DNA of 64,000 bases. Origin: Rhizobium ecuadorense (lineage in GTDB: Bacteria > Pseudomonadota > Alphaproteobacteria > Rhizobiales > Rhizobiaceae). The stretch is from assembly GCF_001187535.1 (NCBI RefSeq), contig NZ_LFIO01000023.1:62001-126000 (forward strand), written 5' to 3'. The position numbers and the translations under genes were made by a program. Positions 44,493-54,098 of the stretch are shown one piece after another. The notes below the pieces were generated by a model, which did not search any database, was not told the DNA's origin, and worked only from the letters and a program-made list of their open reading frames with translations. Positions within the stretch are counted from its first letter, which is position 1, and each line of letters begins with the position of its first letter.

Positions 44493-47399
44493 ATGCAGAC
44501 GAAACACGAGGCGAGCCGGGATCCGGCCGCCCGGCATGAACAGGAAACTGCCCCGGCGACAGCGATGCGCGCGCTTGATCTTTCCCATATCCTCGACGTC
44601 GAACTCTTGCAGAAGCAGTGCGACGCCGTTGCCGAGGCCAACCGCAACCGGCCCGACGTGCTGCGCGCCGACCTTCTCGCCGTCCTGAAAAAGGCAAGCA
44701 CGGAAGGCCGGCAGAAGGCACGGGCCGCGCTGATGGCCGATGGCGGCGGACTGAATTGCGCCTACCGGATTTCCTGGCTGCAGGACCAGATCATCACCGT
44801 CCTCTACAATTTCGCCACCGCACATATCTTTCCGCAGCAGAAGGACAAGTTCACGGTCACCGCCGTCGGCGGCTACGGCCGCGACACGCTGGCGCCGGGC
44901 TCCGATATCGACCTGCTCTTCCTCTTCCCGCCGCGGCCGACTGAGGAGACGCACAAGGCGGTCGAATTCATGCTCTACGTCCTCTGGGACATGGGCTTCA
45001 AAGTCGGCCACGCCACCCGCACGGTGGAGGAATGCATCGCGCTTTCGAAATCCGACATGACGATCCGCACCGCCATCCTCGAGATGCGCTACATCTGCGG
45101 CCTGGAGCGGCTGGAAACCGAGCTCGAGACCCGCTTCGACAAGGAAATCGTCACCGGCACCGGCCCTGAATTCATCGCCGCCAAGCTTGCCGAGCGCGAC
45201 GAGCGCCACCGCAAGGCTGGTGATACACGTTATCTCGTCGAGCCCAACGTCAAGGAAGGCAAGGGCGGGCTTCGCGACCTGCACACGCTGTTCTGGATCT
45301 CGAAATATTATTATCACGTGCGCGACCAGGCGGAACTGGTCAAGCTCGGCGTCCTGTCGAAGCACGAATACCGTCTGCTCGAAAAGGCCGACGATTTCCT
45401 CTGGGCGGTACGCTGCCATATGCACTTCCTCACCGGCAAGGCCGAGGAGCGGCTGTCCTTCGACATCCAGCGCGACATCGCCGAAGCCTTCGGCTATCAC
45501 ACCCGGCCGGGCCTATCGGCCGTCGAGCGCTTCATGAAGCACTATTTCCTTGTCGCCAAGGATGTCGGTGATCTGACCCGCATCCTCTGCGCCGCGCTCG
45601 AAGACCAGCAGGCGAAGTCGATCCCCGGCCTCACCGGCGTCATAAGCCGTTTCACCCATCGCACCCGCAAGATCGCCGGCAGCGTCGAATTCGTCGAGGA
45701 TCGCGGCCGCATCGCGCTTGCCGATGCGGAGGTGTTCAAGCGCGATCCTGTCAGCATCCTCCGGCTCTTCCACGTCGCCGACATCAACGGGCTGGAATTC
45801 CACCCGGACGCGCTGAAACGCGTCACCCGTTCGCTGGCGCTGATCGACAACCGGCTCAGGGAAAACGACGAAGCCAACCGCCTGTTCATGTCGATCCTGA
45901 CATCAAAGCGCGATCCGGCGCTGATCCTGCGGCGGATGAACGAGGCCGGCGTGCTTGGCCGCTTCATTCCCGAATTCGGCAAGATCGTCGCGATGATGCA
46001 GTTCAACATGTATCACCACTATACGGTCGACGAACATCTGATCCGCACCGTCGACGTGCTCTCCGAGATCGACAAGTCGCGGTCCGAGGATCTGCACCCG
46101 CTGGCGAACAAGCTGATCGCGAACATCGAGGACCGCGAGGCGCTCTACGTCGCCGTGCTTCTCCACGATATTGCCAAGGGGCGGCTGGAGGATCACTCGA
46201 TCGCCGGCGCCCGCGTCGCCCGCAAGCTCTGCGCCCGCTTCGGCCTGTCGCAGAAGCAGACGGAAATCGTCGTCTGGTTGATCGAGGAACATCTGACCAT
46301 GTCGATGGTCGCGCAGACCCGCGACCTCACCGACCGCAAGACCATCACCGATTTCGCCGACCGGGTGCAGTCGCTCGACCGGCTGAAGATGCTGCTGATC
46401 CTGACGATCTGCGATATCCGCGCCGTCGGCCCCGGCGTCTGGAACGGCTGGAAGGGCCAGCTTCTGCGCACGCTCTATTATGAAACCGAGCTGCTGCTGG
46501 CCGGCGGTTTCTCGGAAGTCTCGCGCAAGGAGCGGGCGAACGCCGCCGCCGAGGCGTTGCGCGGCGCGCTCTCCGACTGGAGCCAGAAGGACCGCAACAC
46601 CTATACCAAGCTGCATTACCAGCCCTATCTGCTCTCCGTGCCGCTTGAGGACCAGATCCGTCACGCCCATTTCATCCGCCAGGCCGACAAGGCAGGCCAG
46701 GCGCTCGCCACGACGGTGCGCACCGACAGTTTCCACGCGATCACCGAAATCACCGTGCTGTCGCCCGACCACCCGCGCCTGCTCGCCGTCATTGCCGGCG
46801 CTTGTGCCGCCGCCGGCGCCAACATCGTCGACGCGCAGATTTTCACGACGTCGGACGGCCGGGCGCTCGATACGATCCATGTCAGCCGCGAATTTTCCGA
46901 CGATGCCGACGAACTGCGTCGTGCCGGCACGATCGGACGGATGATTGAGGACGTGCTGTCCGGCCGCAAGCGGCTGCCGGAGGTGATCGCCACGCGGGCG
47001 CGCAACCGCAAGAAGAACAAGGCCTTCGTCATTCCGCCGTCGGTCAACATCACCAACAGCCTGTCGAACAAGTTCACGGTCATCGAGGTCGAATGCCTCG
47101 ACCGGCCGGGACTTCTGTCGGAGATCACCGCCGTGCTCTCCGATCTGTCGCTCGACATCCAGTCGGCCCGCATCACCACCTTCGGCGAGAAGGTGATCGA
47201 CACCTTCTACGTCACCGATCTGGTCGGACAGAAAATATCCGGCGACAGCAAGCGCGCCAACATCACCGCCCGGATGAAGGCCGTCATGGCCGAAGAGGAA
47301 GACGAACTGCGCGAGCGCATGCCCTCCGGCATTATCGCGCCGGCCGCCACCGCCCGGACATCACCTTCAGCCGACAAGAAAGCCGATTCCCCCGCATGA
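44493..47399 (+). CDS. glnD: [Protein-PII] uridylyltransferase/uridylyl-removing enzyme
   Basis: A 968-residue nitrogen sensor that uridylylates PII proteins when glutamine is low and removes UMP when it is high. The nucleotidyltransferase domain has [20 protein letters not shown] (about residues 127-146). The HD domain has [14 protein letters not shown] (about 556-569). Two ACT domains at the C-terminus (about 745-830 and 860-940) sense glutamine. The basic linker and Pro/Ser-rich tail are unremarkable. It lies directly before murJ, with a tiny bridging frame between the genes. It links functionally to rpoN and ptsN elsewhere in the window. Confidence 0.97.
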   Translation: MQTKHEASRDPAARHEQETAPATAMRALDLSHILDVELLQKQCDAVAEANRNRPDVLRADLLAVLKKASTEGRQKARAALMADGGGLNCAYRISWLQDQIITVLYNFATAHIFPQQKDKFTVTAVGGYGRDTLAPGSDIDLLFLFPPRPTEETHKAVEFMLYVLWDMGFKVGHATRTVEECIALSKSDMTIRTAILEMRYICGLERLETELETRFDKEIVTGTGPEFIAAKLAERDERHRKAGDTRYLVEPNVKEGKGGLRDLHTLFWISKYYYHVRDQAELVKLGVLSKHEYRLLEKADDFLWAVRCHMHFLTGKAEERLSFDIQRDIAEAFGYHTRPGLSAVERFMKHYFLVAKDVGDLTRILCAALEDQQAKSIPGLTGVISRFTHRTRKIAGSVEFVEDRGRIALADAEVFKRDPVSILRLFHVADINGLEFHPDALKRVTRSLALIDNRLRENDEANRLFMSILTSKRDPALILRRMNEAGVLGRFIPEFGKIVAMMQFNMYHHYTVDEHLIRTVDVLSEIDKSRSEDLHPLANKLIANIEDREALYVAVLLHDIAKGRLEDHSIAGARVARKLCARFGLSQKQTEIVVWLIEEHLTMSMVAQTRDLTDRKTITDFADRVQSLDRLKMLLILTICDIRAVGPGVWNGWKGQLLRTLYYETELLLAGGFSEVSRKERANAAAEALRGALSDWSQKDRNTYTKLHYQPYLLSVPLEDQIRHAHFIRQADKAGQALATTVRTDSFHAITEITVLSPDHPRLLAVIAGACAAAGANIVDAQIFTTSDGRALDTIHVSREFSDDADELRRAGTIGRMIEDVLSGRKRLPEVIATRARNRKKNKAFVIPPSVNITNSLSNKFTVIEVECLDRPGLLSEITAVLSDLSLDIQSARITTFGEKVIDTFYVTDLVGQKISGDSKRANITARMKAVMAEEEDELRERMPSGIIAPAATARTSPSADKKADSPA

Positions 47400-47428
47400 G
47401 CCCCACACGCATGAGCCAATACGCATGA
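47396..47428 (+). CDS. Ten-codon bridging mini-ORF between glnD and murJ (putative)
   Basis: An ATG overlapping the glnD stop (ATGA at 47396-47399) opens a frame of ten codons ([10 protein letters not shown]) that ends in a TGA overlapping the murJ start (ATGA at 47425-47428). It has no Shine-Dalgarno motif of its own and contains a second ATG. It may serve as a relay for ribosomes re-initiating from glnD to murJ rather than to make a useful peptide. Confidence 0.4.
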   Translation: MSPTRMSQYA

Positions 47429-49011
47429 GTCTCGTCAAGAAATTCGCGACCGTCGGCGGCGCCACCCTCGGCAGCCGCATCTTCGGCTTCGCCCGCGAAA
47501 CGCTGATGGCCGCCGCACTCGGCACCGGACCGATGGCCGACGTCTTCTATGCCGCCTTCCGTTTTCCGAACCTGTTCCGCCGGCTGTTTGCCGAAGGCGC
47601 CTTCAACGCCGCCTTCGTGCCGCTTTTTGCCAAGGAGATCGAGGCGAACGGCACGGATGGCGCCAAGCGCTTTTCCGAAGAAGTGTTCGGCGTGCTGTTT
47701 TCGGTGCTGCTGCTCATCACCATCGTGATGGAGCTTGCGATGCCGCTCCTGGTGCGCTTCGTCATCGCGCCGGGCTTTGCCGACGATCCCGAGAAATTCT
47801 CGATCACCATCCGCATGGCGGCGGTGATGTTTCCCTATCTGATGTGCATGTCGCTGACGGCGATGATGAGCGGCATGCTGAATTCGCTGCATCATTTTTT
47901 CGCCGCGGCCATCGCGCCGGTTTTCCTCAACGTGGTGATGATCGGGGCGCTGTTTTATGCGCTCTATACCGGCGCCGATCCGCTGGCGACGGCCTGGTAT
48001 CTCTCCTTTGGCGTGCTTGCCGCCGGCGTCCTGCAGCTCGCCGTCGTCTATGTCGGCGTGCTGGCGGCCGGCATGAGCATCGGTTTCCGCTTCCCGAAGA
48101 TGACGCCGAACGTCAAGCGGCTGCTGATCCTGGCGGTGCCGGCGGCGGTGACCGGCGGCATCACCCAGATCAACCAGCTGATCGGCCAGGCGATCGCCTC
48201 GTCGCGCGACGGCGCGATCGCAGCGCTGCAATATGCCGACCGCATCTATCAGCTGCCGCTCGGCGTCGTCGGTGTCGCCGTCGGCGTGGTGCTGCTGCCG
48301 GAACTTGCCCGGGCGCTGAAGGGCGGCCATCTGCGCGAGGCCGGAAACCTGCAGAACCGCTCGATCGAATTCGTGCTGTTCCTGACGATCCCCGCCGCCT
48401 TCGCGCTGTGGATCCTCTCCGACGAGATCATCCGCGTGCTCTATGAGCGCGGCGCCTTCCATCAGGAAAACACCGCCGTCGTCGGCTCGATCCTGGCGAT
48501 CTACGGCATCGGCCTGCCCGCCTTCGTGCTGATCAAGGCGCTGCAGCCGGGCTTCTATGCCCGTGAGGACACCAAGACGCCGATGCGCTTTTCGGCGATC
48601 GCGGTTGCGACCAACTGCGCCACGGCGCTGACCCTCTTTCCCTATATGGGCGCGCCCGGCATCGCCGTTGCCGAAGCCACCGCCGGCTGGATCAGCACTA
48701 TGCTGCTGTTCACCACGCTTCTGCGCCGTGGCCATCTGACATGGGAATGGGCGCTGGCAAAACGCACCGTCCTGCTGATCGTCGCCGCAGCCGTCATGGG
48801 CGGGGCGATCGTGTTCCTCAAGCAGCATTTTGCGCCCGCGCTTGCCTCCGGCGCGCCGCTTCTTACCAAGATCGGCACGCTCGGATTGCTGATTGCCATT
48901 GCCATGCTGGTCTATTTCGCCGCCGCCTTCCTGATCGGCGGGGCCGATCTCGGCATGATCCGGCGCAACCTGAACCGCAAGCCGGTGGCGGCGAAGGACG
49001 CGCAAAACTAG
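47425..49011 (+). CDS. murJ: Lipid II flippase MurJ (MviN)
   Basis: A 528-residue polytopic protein with about 14 membrane helices that flips the peptidoglycan precursor lipid II across the inner membrane. The N-terminus VKKFATVGGATLGSRIFGFA and the segment RETLMAAALGTGPMADVFYA (about residues 21-40) are the family signature. FRFPNLFRRLFAEGAFNAAF follows with the essential Arg residues of the central cavity. It is full length. Coupling to glnD upstream is suggested by a ten-codon relay frame. This order, mutS-glnD-murJ-trpS, is common in rhizobia (from memory). Confidence 0.96.
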   Translation: MSLVKKFATVGGATLGSRIFGFARETLMAAALGTGPMADVFYAAFRFPNLFRRLFAEGAFNAAFVPLFAKEIEANGTDGAKRFSEEVFGVLFSVLLLITIVMELAMPLLVRFVIAPGFADDPEKFSITIRMAAVMFPYLMCMSLTAMMSGMLNSLHHFFAAAIAPVFLNVVMIGALFYALYTGADPLATAWYLSFGVLAAGVLQLAVVYVGVLAAGMSIGFRFPKMTPNVKRLLILAVPAAVTGGITQINQLIGQAIASSRDGAIAALQYADRIYQLPLGVVGVAVGVVLLPELARALKGGHLREAGNLQNRSIEFVLFLTIPAAFALWILSDEIIRVLYERGAFHQENTAVVGSILAIYGIGLPAFVLIKALQPGFYAREDTKTPMRFSAIAVATNCATALTLFPYMGAPGIAVAEATAGWISTMLLFTTLLRRGHLTWEWALAKRTVLLIVAAAVMGGAIVFLKQHFAPALASGAPLLTKIGTLGLLIAIAMLVYFAAAFLIGGADLGMIRRNLNRKPVAAKDAQN

Positions 49012-49020
49012 GCGATTGCC

Positions 49021-49047
49021 GGTGCCGGCCCCTTGCATGCCGGCACC
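49021..49047 (+). terminator. Hairpin after murJ
   Basis: A 9-base-pair stem GGTGCCGGC / GCCGGCACC with a 9-base loop begins 10 bases after the murJ stop codon. There is no T run. It probably marks the 3' end of the glnD-murJ transcript. Confidence 0.5.
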
Positions 49048-49061
49048 AACCGTCGAGCCAC

Positions 49062-49223
49062 AAGACCCCTCCCCAACCCCTCCCCACAAAAGGGAGGGAC
49101 TTAGATGCCGCGCCCGACGTGTTCCATTTCACTGTTTCATCCGCAGAAAGGTTGCTGCTTAGCGCTATACAGTGCGCTAGGTTAGCCCCTCCCCCTTGTG
49201 GGGAGGGGTTGGGGAGGGGTCTT
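49062..49223. repeat. Long inverted repeat (28-base perfect arms)
   Basis: The block starting AAGACCCCTCCCCAACCCCT at 49062-49089 recurs as its exact complement at 49196-49223, enclosing 106 bases with no gene. Pyrimidine-only arms of this type are found between genes in many rhizobia. It separates murJ from the convergent M15 peptidase-like gene and looks like a small non-autonomous mobile or structural element. Confidence 0.75.
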
Positions 49224-49271
49224 CGCCGGCCACGAACCGGACAACCATTGGACAAGGGCGGGCAGCACTTT

Positions 49272-49700
49272 TCAGCAATCGACCCATCGCCGCTGCGGCC
49301 CGACGTCGACATGGACGATGCCGTTGCAATAAGTGCCGATGCCGCCGATGCCCGGCGCGCTTCTGGCGGCTGCGATGATGGTGCGCTCCGAGAGGCCCGG
49401 CATCCTGATATCGGCCGCCAGGCATTTGCCGTGCAGGGATCCATGGCGGCGGGGATGCGGCCTGAGGCCGGAGGTGATCATCGGCCGGCGTCCGGTTTTT
49501 GCGGCGATATGCGACAGCACCGCCCGAAGACGCTCGGGAAAACAGCCGGCACGGACGCTGACGGTCTGGACCGTGTAGGCAAGGCGCGCCTCCTGCTTGG
49601 GAATATGGATGGCCGGTCTCTTGCTGTCTTGACCGACGGCGCCGGTTGCGGATTGTAGGGCGAAAAGGCCTGCCATGGCGAGCAAACTGGCGTTCTGCAT
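49272..49700 (-). CDS. Exported M15-type (YcbK-like) peptidase-fold protein
   Basis: A 142-residue protein with an N-terminal signal peptide (MQNASLLAMAGLFALQSATG, cleavage near residue 23) and a small D-Ala-D-Ala carboxypeptidase-like domain. The start follows a perfect GGAGGG. Possible zinc ligands are in HGSLHGKCLAADIRMPG (His and Asp, about residues 87-103) and the closing IVHVDVGPQRRW (His, about 128-139), matching the Peptidase_M15_3/DUF882 pattern. It contains three Cys, one pair perhaps forming a disulfide. It may trim peptidoglycan cross-links, which is inferred. It lies alone between murJ and trpS. Confidence 0.8.
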   Translation of the reverse strand: MQNASLLAMAGLFALQSATGAVGQDSKRPAIHIPKQEARLAYTVQTVSVRAGCFPERLRAVLSHIAAKTGRRPMITSGLRPHPRRHGSLHGKCLAADIRMPGLSERTIIAAARSAPGIGGIGTYCNGIVHVDVGPQRRWVDC

Positions 49701-49887
49701 GGTCCCTCCGGGCGGTTGACAGGGCGGCCATCGCACGCCCCTGCGCGATCGAGGATTTTCAGTTCAATAAAAGCTTTTCTGTGAAATTTTATACTCAATT
49801 GTGGGTAAACAACTTGATCATTTTGGCTTAAAACAACGGATATTGCCGATCCAAATTGGAATAAACATCTCAATCGGGAGATATGAC

Positions 49888-50286
49888 ATGACGATCCAGT
49901 CGCTTTTCCTCGTCACCCTCGTCGTCGACGACTACGACCGCGCCAAGGCTTTCTACTGCGACGCCCTCGCTTTCGATTGCCTTCAGGACGAGAAACAACC
50001 GGAGGGCAAGCGCTGGGTGGTGGTGAGGCCCAAAGGGGGAGAGGGCGCCGCCTTTCTGCTGGCGCAGGCGGCAAACGAGACGCAGCGGGCGGCGATCGGC
50101 AACCAGACCGGCGGCCGTGTCGGCTTCTTCCTGAAGACCGATGATTTCGCCCGCGACCATGCCGCAATGCTGGCAGCCGGTGTGCGCTTTCTCGAAGAGC
50201 CGCGGTATGAGGTTTACGGCACGGTCGCGGTGTTTTGCGATCCCTACGGCAACAGCTTCGATCTGATCCAGCATGCCACGGCCTGA
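49888..50286 (+). CDS. VOC-family (glyoxalase/bleomycin-resistance fold) protein
   Basis: A 132-residue single-domain protein with the paired beta-alpha-beta-beta-beta modules of the vicinal-oxygen-chelate fold. MTIQSLFLVTLVVDDYDRAK and FYCDALAFDC form the first module; GRVGFFLKTDDFARDHAAML and the ending VAVFCDPYGNSFDLIQ (about residues 113-128), with its Glu/Asp/Asn metal region, form the second. The start follows GGGAGATA. Members act in detoxification, antibiotic binding or ring cleavage. Substrate and even enzyme activity are unknown. Confidence 0.85.
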   Translation: MTIQSLFLVTLVVDDYDRAKAFYCDALAFDCLQDEKQPEGKRWVVVRPKGGEGAAFLLAQAANETQRAAIGNQTGGRVGFFLKTDDFARDHAAMLAAGVRFLEEPRYEVYGTVAVFCDPYGNSFDLIQHATA

Positions 50287-50407
50287 ACCCCTTGATTGCG
50301 ACCGGTTGCCCGTGCATAAGCCGCGGCGTTGGCGACATGGGTGAACAACCCTGTTGCCATGCAGCAAACCAAAGCTGTGGGCCCTCCACCAGCCTATCGA
50401 GGACGAC

Positions 50408-51472
50408 ATGAGCGAATTCAAGAAACTCGTATTCTCCGGCGTGCAGCCGACCGGCAATCTGCATCTCGGCAATTATCTCGGCGCGATCCGCCGCTTCGTG
50501 GCGCTGCAGGAAGGCAATGACTGCATCTATTGCGTCGTCGACATGCATGCGCTCACCGCCCAGCTGGTGCATGAGGACATGCCGAGCCAGACGCGCTCGA
50601 TCGCCGCCGCCTTCATCGCCGCCGGCATCGATCCGGAAAAACATATCGTCTTCAACCAGTCGGCCGTGCCGCAGCATGCCGAACTTGCCTGGATCTTCAA
50701 CTGCGTCGCCCGCATCGGCTGGATGAACCGCATGACGCAGTTCAAGGACAAGGCCGGCAAGGACCGCGAGCAAGCCTCACTCGGCCTTTACGCCTATCCG
50801 AGCCTGATGGCCGCCGACATTCTCGTCTATCGCGCCACCCATGTGCCGGTCGGTGAGGATCAGAAGCAGCATCTGGAACTTGCCCGCGACATCGCGATGA
50901 AGTTCAACCTCGATTATGCCGAGCATATCGGCAGGACCGGTTATGGGGTCGACATCACCGTCGGCAACGAGCCGGTGCATGCCTATTTCCCGATGGTCGA
51001 GCCGCTGATCGGCGGGCCGGCGCCGCGCGTCATGTCGTTGCGCGACGGCACCAAGAAAATGTCGAAATCCGACCCTTCCGACCTGTCGCGCATCAACCTG
51101 ATGGACGACGAGGACGCGATCTCGAAGAAGATCCGCAAGGCAAAGACCGATCCGGACGGCTTGCCGAGCGAGGTGGACGGGCTGCAGGGCCGGCCGGAAG
51201 CCGACAATCTGGTGGCGATCTATGCCGCATTGGCCGACAAGTCCAAGGCCGACGTGCTTGCCGAATTCGGCGGCCAGCAATTCTCCGTCTTCAAGCCGGC
51301 GCTGGTCGATCTCGCCATTCATGTGCTGGCGCCGATCACCGGCGAGATGCGCCGGCTGATGGACGATACCAGCCATATCGACGCGATCCTGCGCAAGGGC
51401 GGCGAACGCGCCAGGGCCCGCGCCGAGGTGACGATGCGCCAAGTACGCGACGTTATCGGCTTCCTCTATTGA
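50408..51472 (+). CDS. trpS: Tryptophanyl-tRNA synthetase
   Basis: A 354-residue class I aminoacyl-tRNA synthetase charging tRNA-Trp. The HIGH-type motif is [13 protein letters not shown] (about residues 13-25) and the KMSKS loop is [10 protein letters not shown] (about 217-226). The start [16 protein letters not shown] is the standard N-terminus, chosen over an open extension. The length is typical. It is followed by a GC-rich repeat element and then a universal stress protein gene. Confidence 0.97.
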   Translation: MSEFKKLVFSGVQPTGNLHLGNYLGAIRRFVALQEGNDCIYCVVDMHALTAQLVHEDMPSQTRSIAAAFIAAGIDPEKHIVFNQSAVPQHAELAWIFNCVARIGWMNRMTQFKDKAGKDREQASLGLYAYPSLMAADILVYRATHVPVGEDQKQHLELARDIAMKFNLDYAEHIGRTGYGVDITVGNEPVHAYFPMVEPLIGGPAPRVMSLRDGTKKMSKSDPSDLSRINLMDDEDAISKKIRKAKTDPDGLPSEVDGLQGRPEADNLVAIYAALADKSKADVLAEFGGQQFSVFKPALVDLAIHVLAPITGEMRRLMDDTSHIDAILRKGGERARARAEVTMRQVRDVIGFLY

Positions 51473-51479
51473 GGGTGAC

Positions 51480-51556
51480 TCTTCTTCTCCCCGCTTAGGG
51501 GCGAAGGGGACCCTCGTCTGGGGAGAAGGGAACCTTCTCCCGGGGGGAGAAGAGGA
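51480..51556. repeat. GC-rich palindromic repeat after trpS
   Basis: The trpS-to-stress-gene gap holds several copies of the CTTCTCCC / GGGAGAAG unit, including a clean hairpin at 51534-51552. It is built like the elements at 4286-4429 and 12410-12436. It has no coding capacity and may act as a transcript end. Confidence 0.6.
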
Positions 51557-51603
51557 AAAACTGGGCTTGCAAATTTTCCGCTTCGGGTGTCAGAGTCCGC
51601 GCC

Positions 51604-52095
51604 ATGGTATCGAAGCGACTCTCACGGCTCGAAGGTCATCGCCGCAAATTCATGGCGGTGATCGACGGTACACCCGAATGCCAGCGCGCCGTTCATTATG
51701 CCGGCCGGCGCGCGAAGAATTCCAATGGCGGGCTGGTGCTGCTCTACGTCATCCCCGACGGGGATTTCCAGCAATGGCTGGGCGTCGAGGCGATCATGCG
51801 GGCCGAGGCGCGCGAGGAGGCCGAGGCGGTGGTTGCCAAGATCGCCCAGATCGTGCGCGAGACGATCGGCATCGAGCCGGAGATCGTCATCCGCGAAGGC
51901 GGTGCGGCCGAACAGATCAACGCGGTGATCGAGGAAGACCGCGATGTCGCGATCCTCGTTCTGGCCGCCGGTTCGGCGAAGGAAGGTCCGGGACCACTGG
52001 TCTCGTCGATCGCCGGCCGGGCGGCGGCGTTTCCGATCCCGGTCACGGTGCTGCCGGATACGCTGACCAACGAGGAAATCGACGCCCTCTGCTGA
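51604..52095 (+). CDS. Universal stress protein (UspA family)
   Basis: A 163-residue cytoplasmic protein of the Usp fold. The first strand is KFMAVIDGTPECQRAVHYA (about residues 15-33), and the ATP-binding end motif has the G-x2-G-x9-G-S/T pattern as AAGSAKEGPGPLVSSIAG (about 130-147) then FPIPVTVLPD. The motif variant is somewhat degenerate, so nucleotide binding is not assured. It lies between trpS and an Nfu gene, a rhizobial order I recall. Stress control of expression is not visible in the short promoter region. Confidence 0.86.
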   Translation: MVSKRLSRLEGHRRKFMAVIDGTPECQRAVHYAGRRAKNSNGGLVLLYVIPDGDFQQWLGVEAIMRAEAREEAEAVVAKIAQIVRETIGIEPEIVIREGGAAEQINAVIEEDRDVAILVLAAGSAKEGPGPLVSSIAGRAAAFPIPVTVLPDTLTNEEIDALC

Positions 52096-52200
52096 GAATT
52101 TCTTGAGTAAAAATCTCTTGAATGGTACCGGCAATCGGCTTATCTTCTTTTGAAGAATTCTAAAGACGGCGAAGCCATGGGCAGCCGCATGGAGACCCAG

Positions 52201-52767
52201 ATGTTCATTCAGACCGAAGCCACGCCGAACCCCGCCACGCAGAAGTTCCTGCCGGGCAAGGTGGTGATGGAAAACGGCACGGCCGAGTTCCGCAGTGCTG
52301 CGGAAGCCGAAGCTTCGCCGCTCGCTGCCCGCCTGTTCGAAATCCCTGGAGTCACCGGCGTCTACTTCGGCTATGATTTCATTTCCGTTTCCAAGGACGA
52401 TGCCGAATGGCAGCATCTTAAGCCGGCTATATTAGGCTCGATCATGGAGCATTTCATGTCCGGCAAGCCGGTTATGGGCGATGCCTCGATCCTTTCCGAG
52501 GACGTCGATGCCGGCGACGAGTTCTTTGACGAAGGCGACGAATCGATCGTGCTGACCATCAAGGAACTGCTGGAGACCCGCGTGCGGCCGGCCGTTGCCC
52601 AGGATGGCGGCGATATCACCTTCCGCGGTTTCAAGGACGGCAAGGTCTATCTGAACATGAAGGGGTCCTGCGCCGGCTGCCCGTCTTCGACGGCGACGCT
52701 GAAGCACGGCGTCCAGAACCTGCTGCGCCATTTCGTCCCGGAAGTGCAGGAAGTGATTGCCGCTTAA
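52201..52767 (+). CDS. nfuA: Nfu/NifU-like iron-sulfur cluster scaffold or carrier
   Basis: A 188-residue protein with an N-terminal Nfu_N domain (MFIQTEATPNPATQKFLPGK, residues 1-20, to about 90) and a C-terminal NifU domain (about 105-180) holding the cluster-binding motif MKGSCAGCPSSTATLK, with the CxxC pair. It delivers [4Fe-4S] clusters to target proteins, which in this window could include MiaB. The chosen start has GGAG eight bases upstream; earlier in-frame ATGs give up to 17 more residues. A hairpin follows the gene. Confidence 0.92.
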   Translation: MFIQTEATPNPATQKFLPGKVVMENGTAEFRSAAEAEASPLAARLFEIPGVTGVYFGYDFISVSKDDAEWQHLKPAILGSIMEHFMSGKPVMGDASILSEDVDAGDEFFDEGDESIVLTIKELLETRVRPAVAQDGGDITFRGFKDGKVYLNMKGSCAGCPSSTATLKHGVQNLLRHFVPEVQEVIAA

Positions 52768-52776
52768 AATGTGAGT

Positions 52777-52811
52777 TCGTCCGGCCGTTCATCTCCCGTT
52801 CGGCCGGATGA
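52777..52811 (+). terminator. Terminator after the Nfu gene
   Basis: TCGTCCGGCCG and CGGCCGGATGA form an 11-base-pair stem (one G-U pair) with a 13-base loop, starting 9 bases after the stop codon and followed by ATTTATA. Confidence 0.6.
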
Positions 52812-52853
52812 ATTTATAATCGGGCGACAATAGATTTTTCGGAAATTGATGGC

Positions 52854-53516
52854 ATGATTGTTCTGGCGCTCGACACGGCAGGTGTAGACTGCGCTGCCGC
52901 CGTTTACGACAGCGGCAGGAATACGATGCTGGGGGAGGCATCGGACATGATCGGCAAGGGGCATGCTGAACATCTGATCGGTATCGTCGATCGCGCGCTG
53001 GAACAGGCCGATATGACGCTATCCGATATCGACCGGATTGCCGTCACCATCGGTCCCGGCTCGTTTACCGGCATCCGCGTCGGGGTTGCCGCCGCCCGCG
53101 GTTTTGCGCTTTCCCTCAATGTGCCCGCCGTCGGCGTCACCACGCTCGAGGTCATGGCATCAGCCCAGCGCGAGAAGACGCCTCATCGCGCCGTGCTGGC
53201 AGCGATGGACGCCAAGCGGGACGAAATCTACCTCCAGTCCTTTTCATCAGACGGTTCGCCCCTCGACGCGCCACGGGCGCTAAGCGTCGCGCACGCGCAA
53301 GCTTTTGCTGAAAGCTTCGACGGAGAGATCACCGGTTCGGCGACGCCGCTCTTGAAGGCCGACGCCGGCAGCGATCACAGCAACAGTTTCCCGATCTCTA
53401 TCGTGGCGCGCCTCGGTGCTGCCGCCTCCCCCGATGCCGGAAAGCCGAAGCCCCTTTATCTGCGCGGACCCGATGCCAAGCCGCAGGCCGGGTATGCGAT
53501 TGCCCGACGAGTATGA
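52854..53516 (+). CDS. tsaB: tRNA threonylcarbamoyladenosine biosynthesis protein TsaB
   Basis: A 220-residue ASKHA-fold protein that partners TsaD and TsaE to form t6A37 in ANN-decoding tRNAs. ALDTAGVDCAAAVYD (residues 5-19) and TIGPGSFTGIRVGVAAARG (about 63-81) are its strongest signatures. It lacks the metal His pair of TsaD, as expected for TsaB. It ends inside the rimI start codon (ATGA). tsaD and tsaE are not in the window. Confidence 0.95.
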   Translation: MIVLALDTAGVDCAAAVYDSGRNTMLGEASDMIGKGHAEHLIGIVDRALEQADMTLSDIDRIAVTIGPGSFTGIRVGVAAARGFALSLNVPAVGVTTLEVMASAQREKTPHRAVLAAMDAKRDEIYLQSFSSDGSPLDAPRALSVAHAQAFAESFDGEITGSATPLLKADAGSDHSNSFPISIVARLGAAASPDAGKPKPLYLRGPDAKPQAGYAIARRV

Positions 53517-54013
53517 CGATGCTGGAAGCCTATCTGACGCTGAAGCCGGAATTCGAGATCATTGCCATGGAGCGCGAGGATTGCCGCGATGTCGCCGTCC
53601 TGCACGGCGAGCGTTTTGCCCGGCCCTGGGGCGACGGTGAATTTCACGGATTGCTGATGCAGGAGACCGTGTTCGGCTTCGTCGCGCGCCAGACCAACGC
53701 CATCCTGAAAAAACCGCTTCCCGGCTTCATCCTGGCCCGCCATGTCGCGGGCGAAGCGGAGATCCTGACGATCGCCGTCCAGGCCAAGGTCGCCCGCGCC
53801 GGGCTCGGCTGGCGGCTGATGCAGGCGGCGATACGGGAAGCGCGCGCCCGCGGCGGCGAGAGCATGTTTCTCGAAGTCGACGACGGCAATACGGCAGCGC
53901 TTGGCCTCTATCGCAAGCTCGGCTTCGAAAAGGTCGGGGAACGCAAGGGTTATTACAAGCAGGAAAACGGCGCCCTCTCCACGGCGCTTGTCATGAAGCG
54001 CGTTCTTCGGTAG
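53513..54013 (+). CDS. rimI: Ribosomal-protein-alanine N-acetyltransferase RimI
   Basis: A 166-residue GNAT acetyltransferase that modifies the N-terminus of ribosomal protein S18. The acetyl-CoA motif is VQAKVARAGLGWRLMQAAIR (about residues 95-114), with RAGLGW the pyrophosphate loop. The following FLEVDDGNTAALGLYRKLGF and KGYYKQENG (about 142-150) segments are typical of RimI. It overlaps tsaB by four bases, the usual pairing in proteobacteria. The N-terminal extension of about 15 residues is longer than in E. coli. Confidence 0.92.
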   Translation: MTMLEAYLTLKPEFEIIAMEREDCRDVAVLHGERFARPWGDGEFHGLLMQETVFGFVARQTNAILKKPLPGFILARHVAGEAEILTIAVQAKVARAGLGWRLMQAAIREARARGGESMFLEVDDGNTAALGLYRKLGFEKVGERKGYYKQENGALSTALVMKRVLR

Positions 54014-54098
54014 TTCCCTGCCAGCGAGAAACATGGACGCAGGCACGGCGCAACGCGGTGCGGCGTTTTCGAAACACGAATATCCCTAGAGGCGGGCC

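Noticed and set aside
47332-49089. A 585-codon minus-strand frame opposite murJ
   Set aside because: Antisense shadow, His/Arg/Gln-rich, no start signal; murJ is clear.
49062-49223. CRISPR-like repeat
   Set aside because: Only two copies in opposite orientation with a 106-base spacer; no array and no cas genes.
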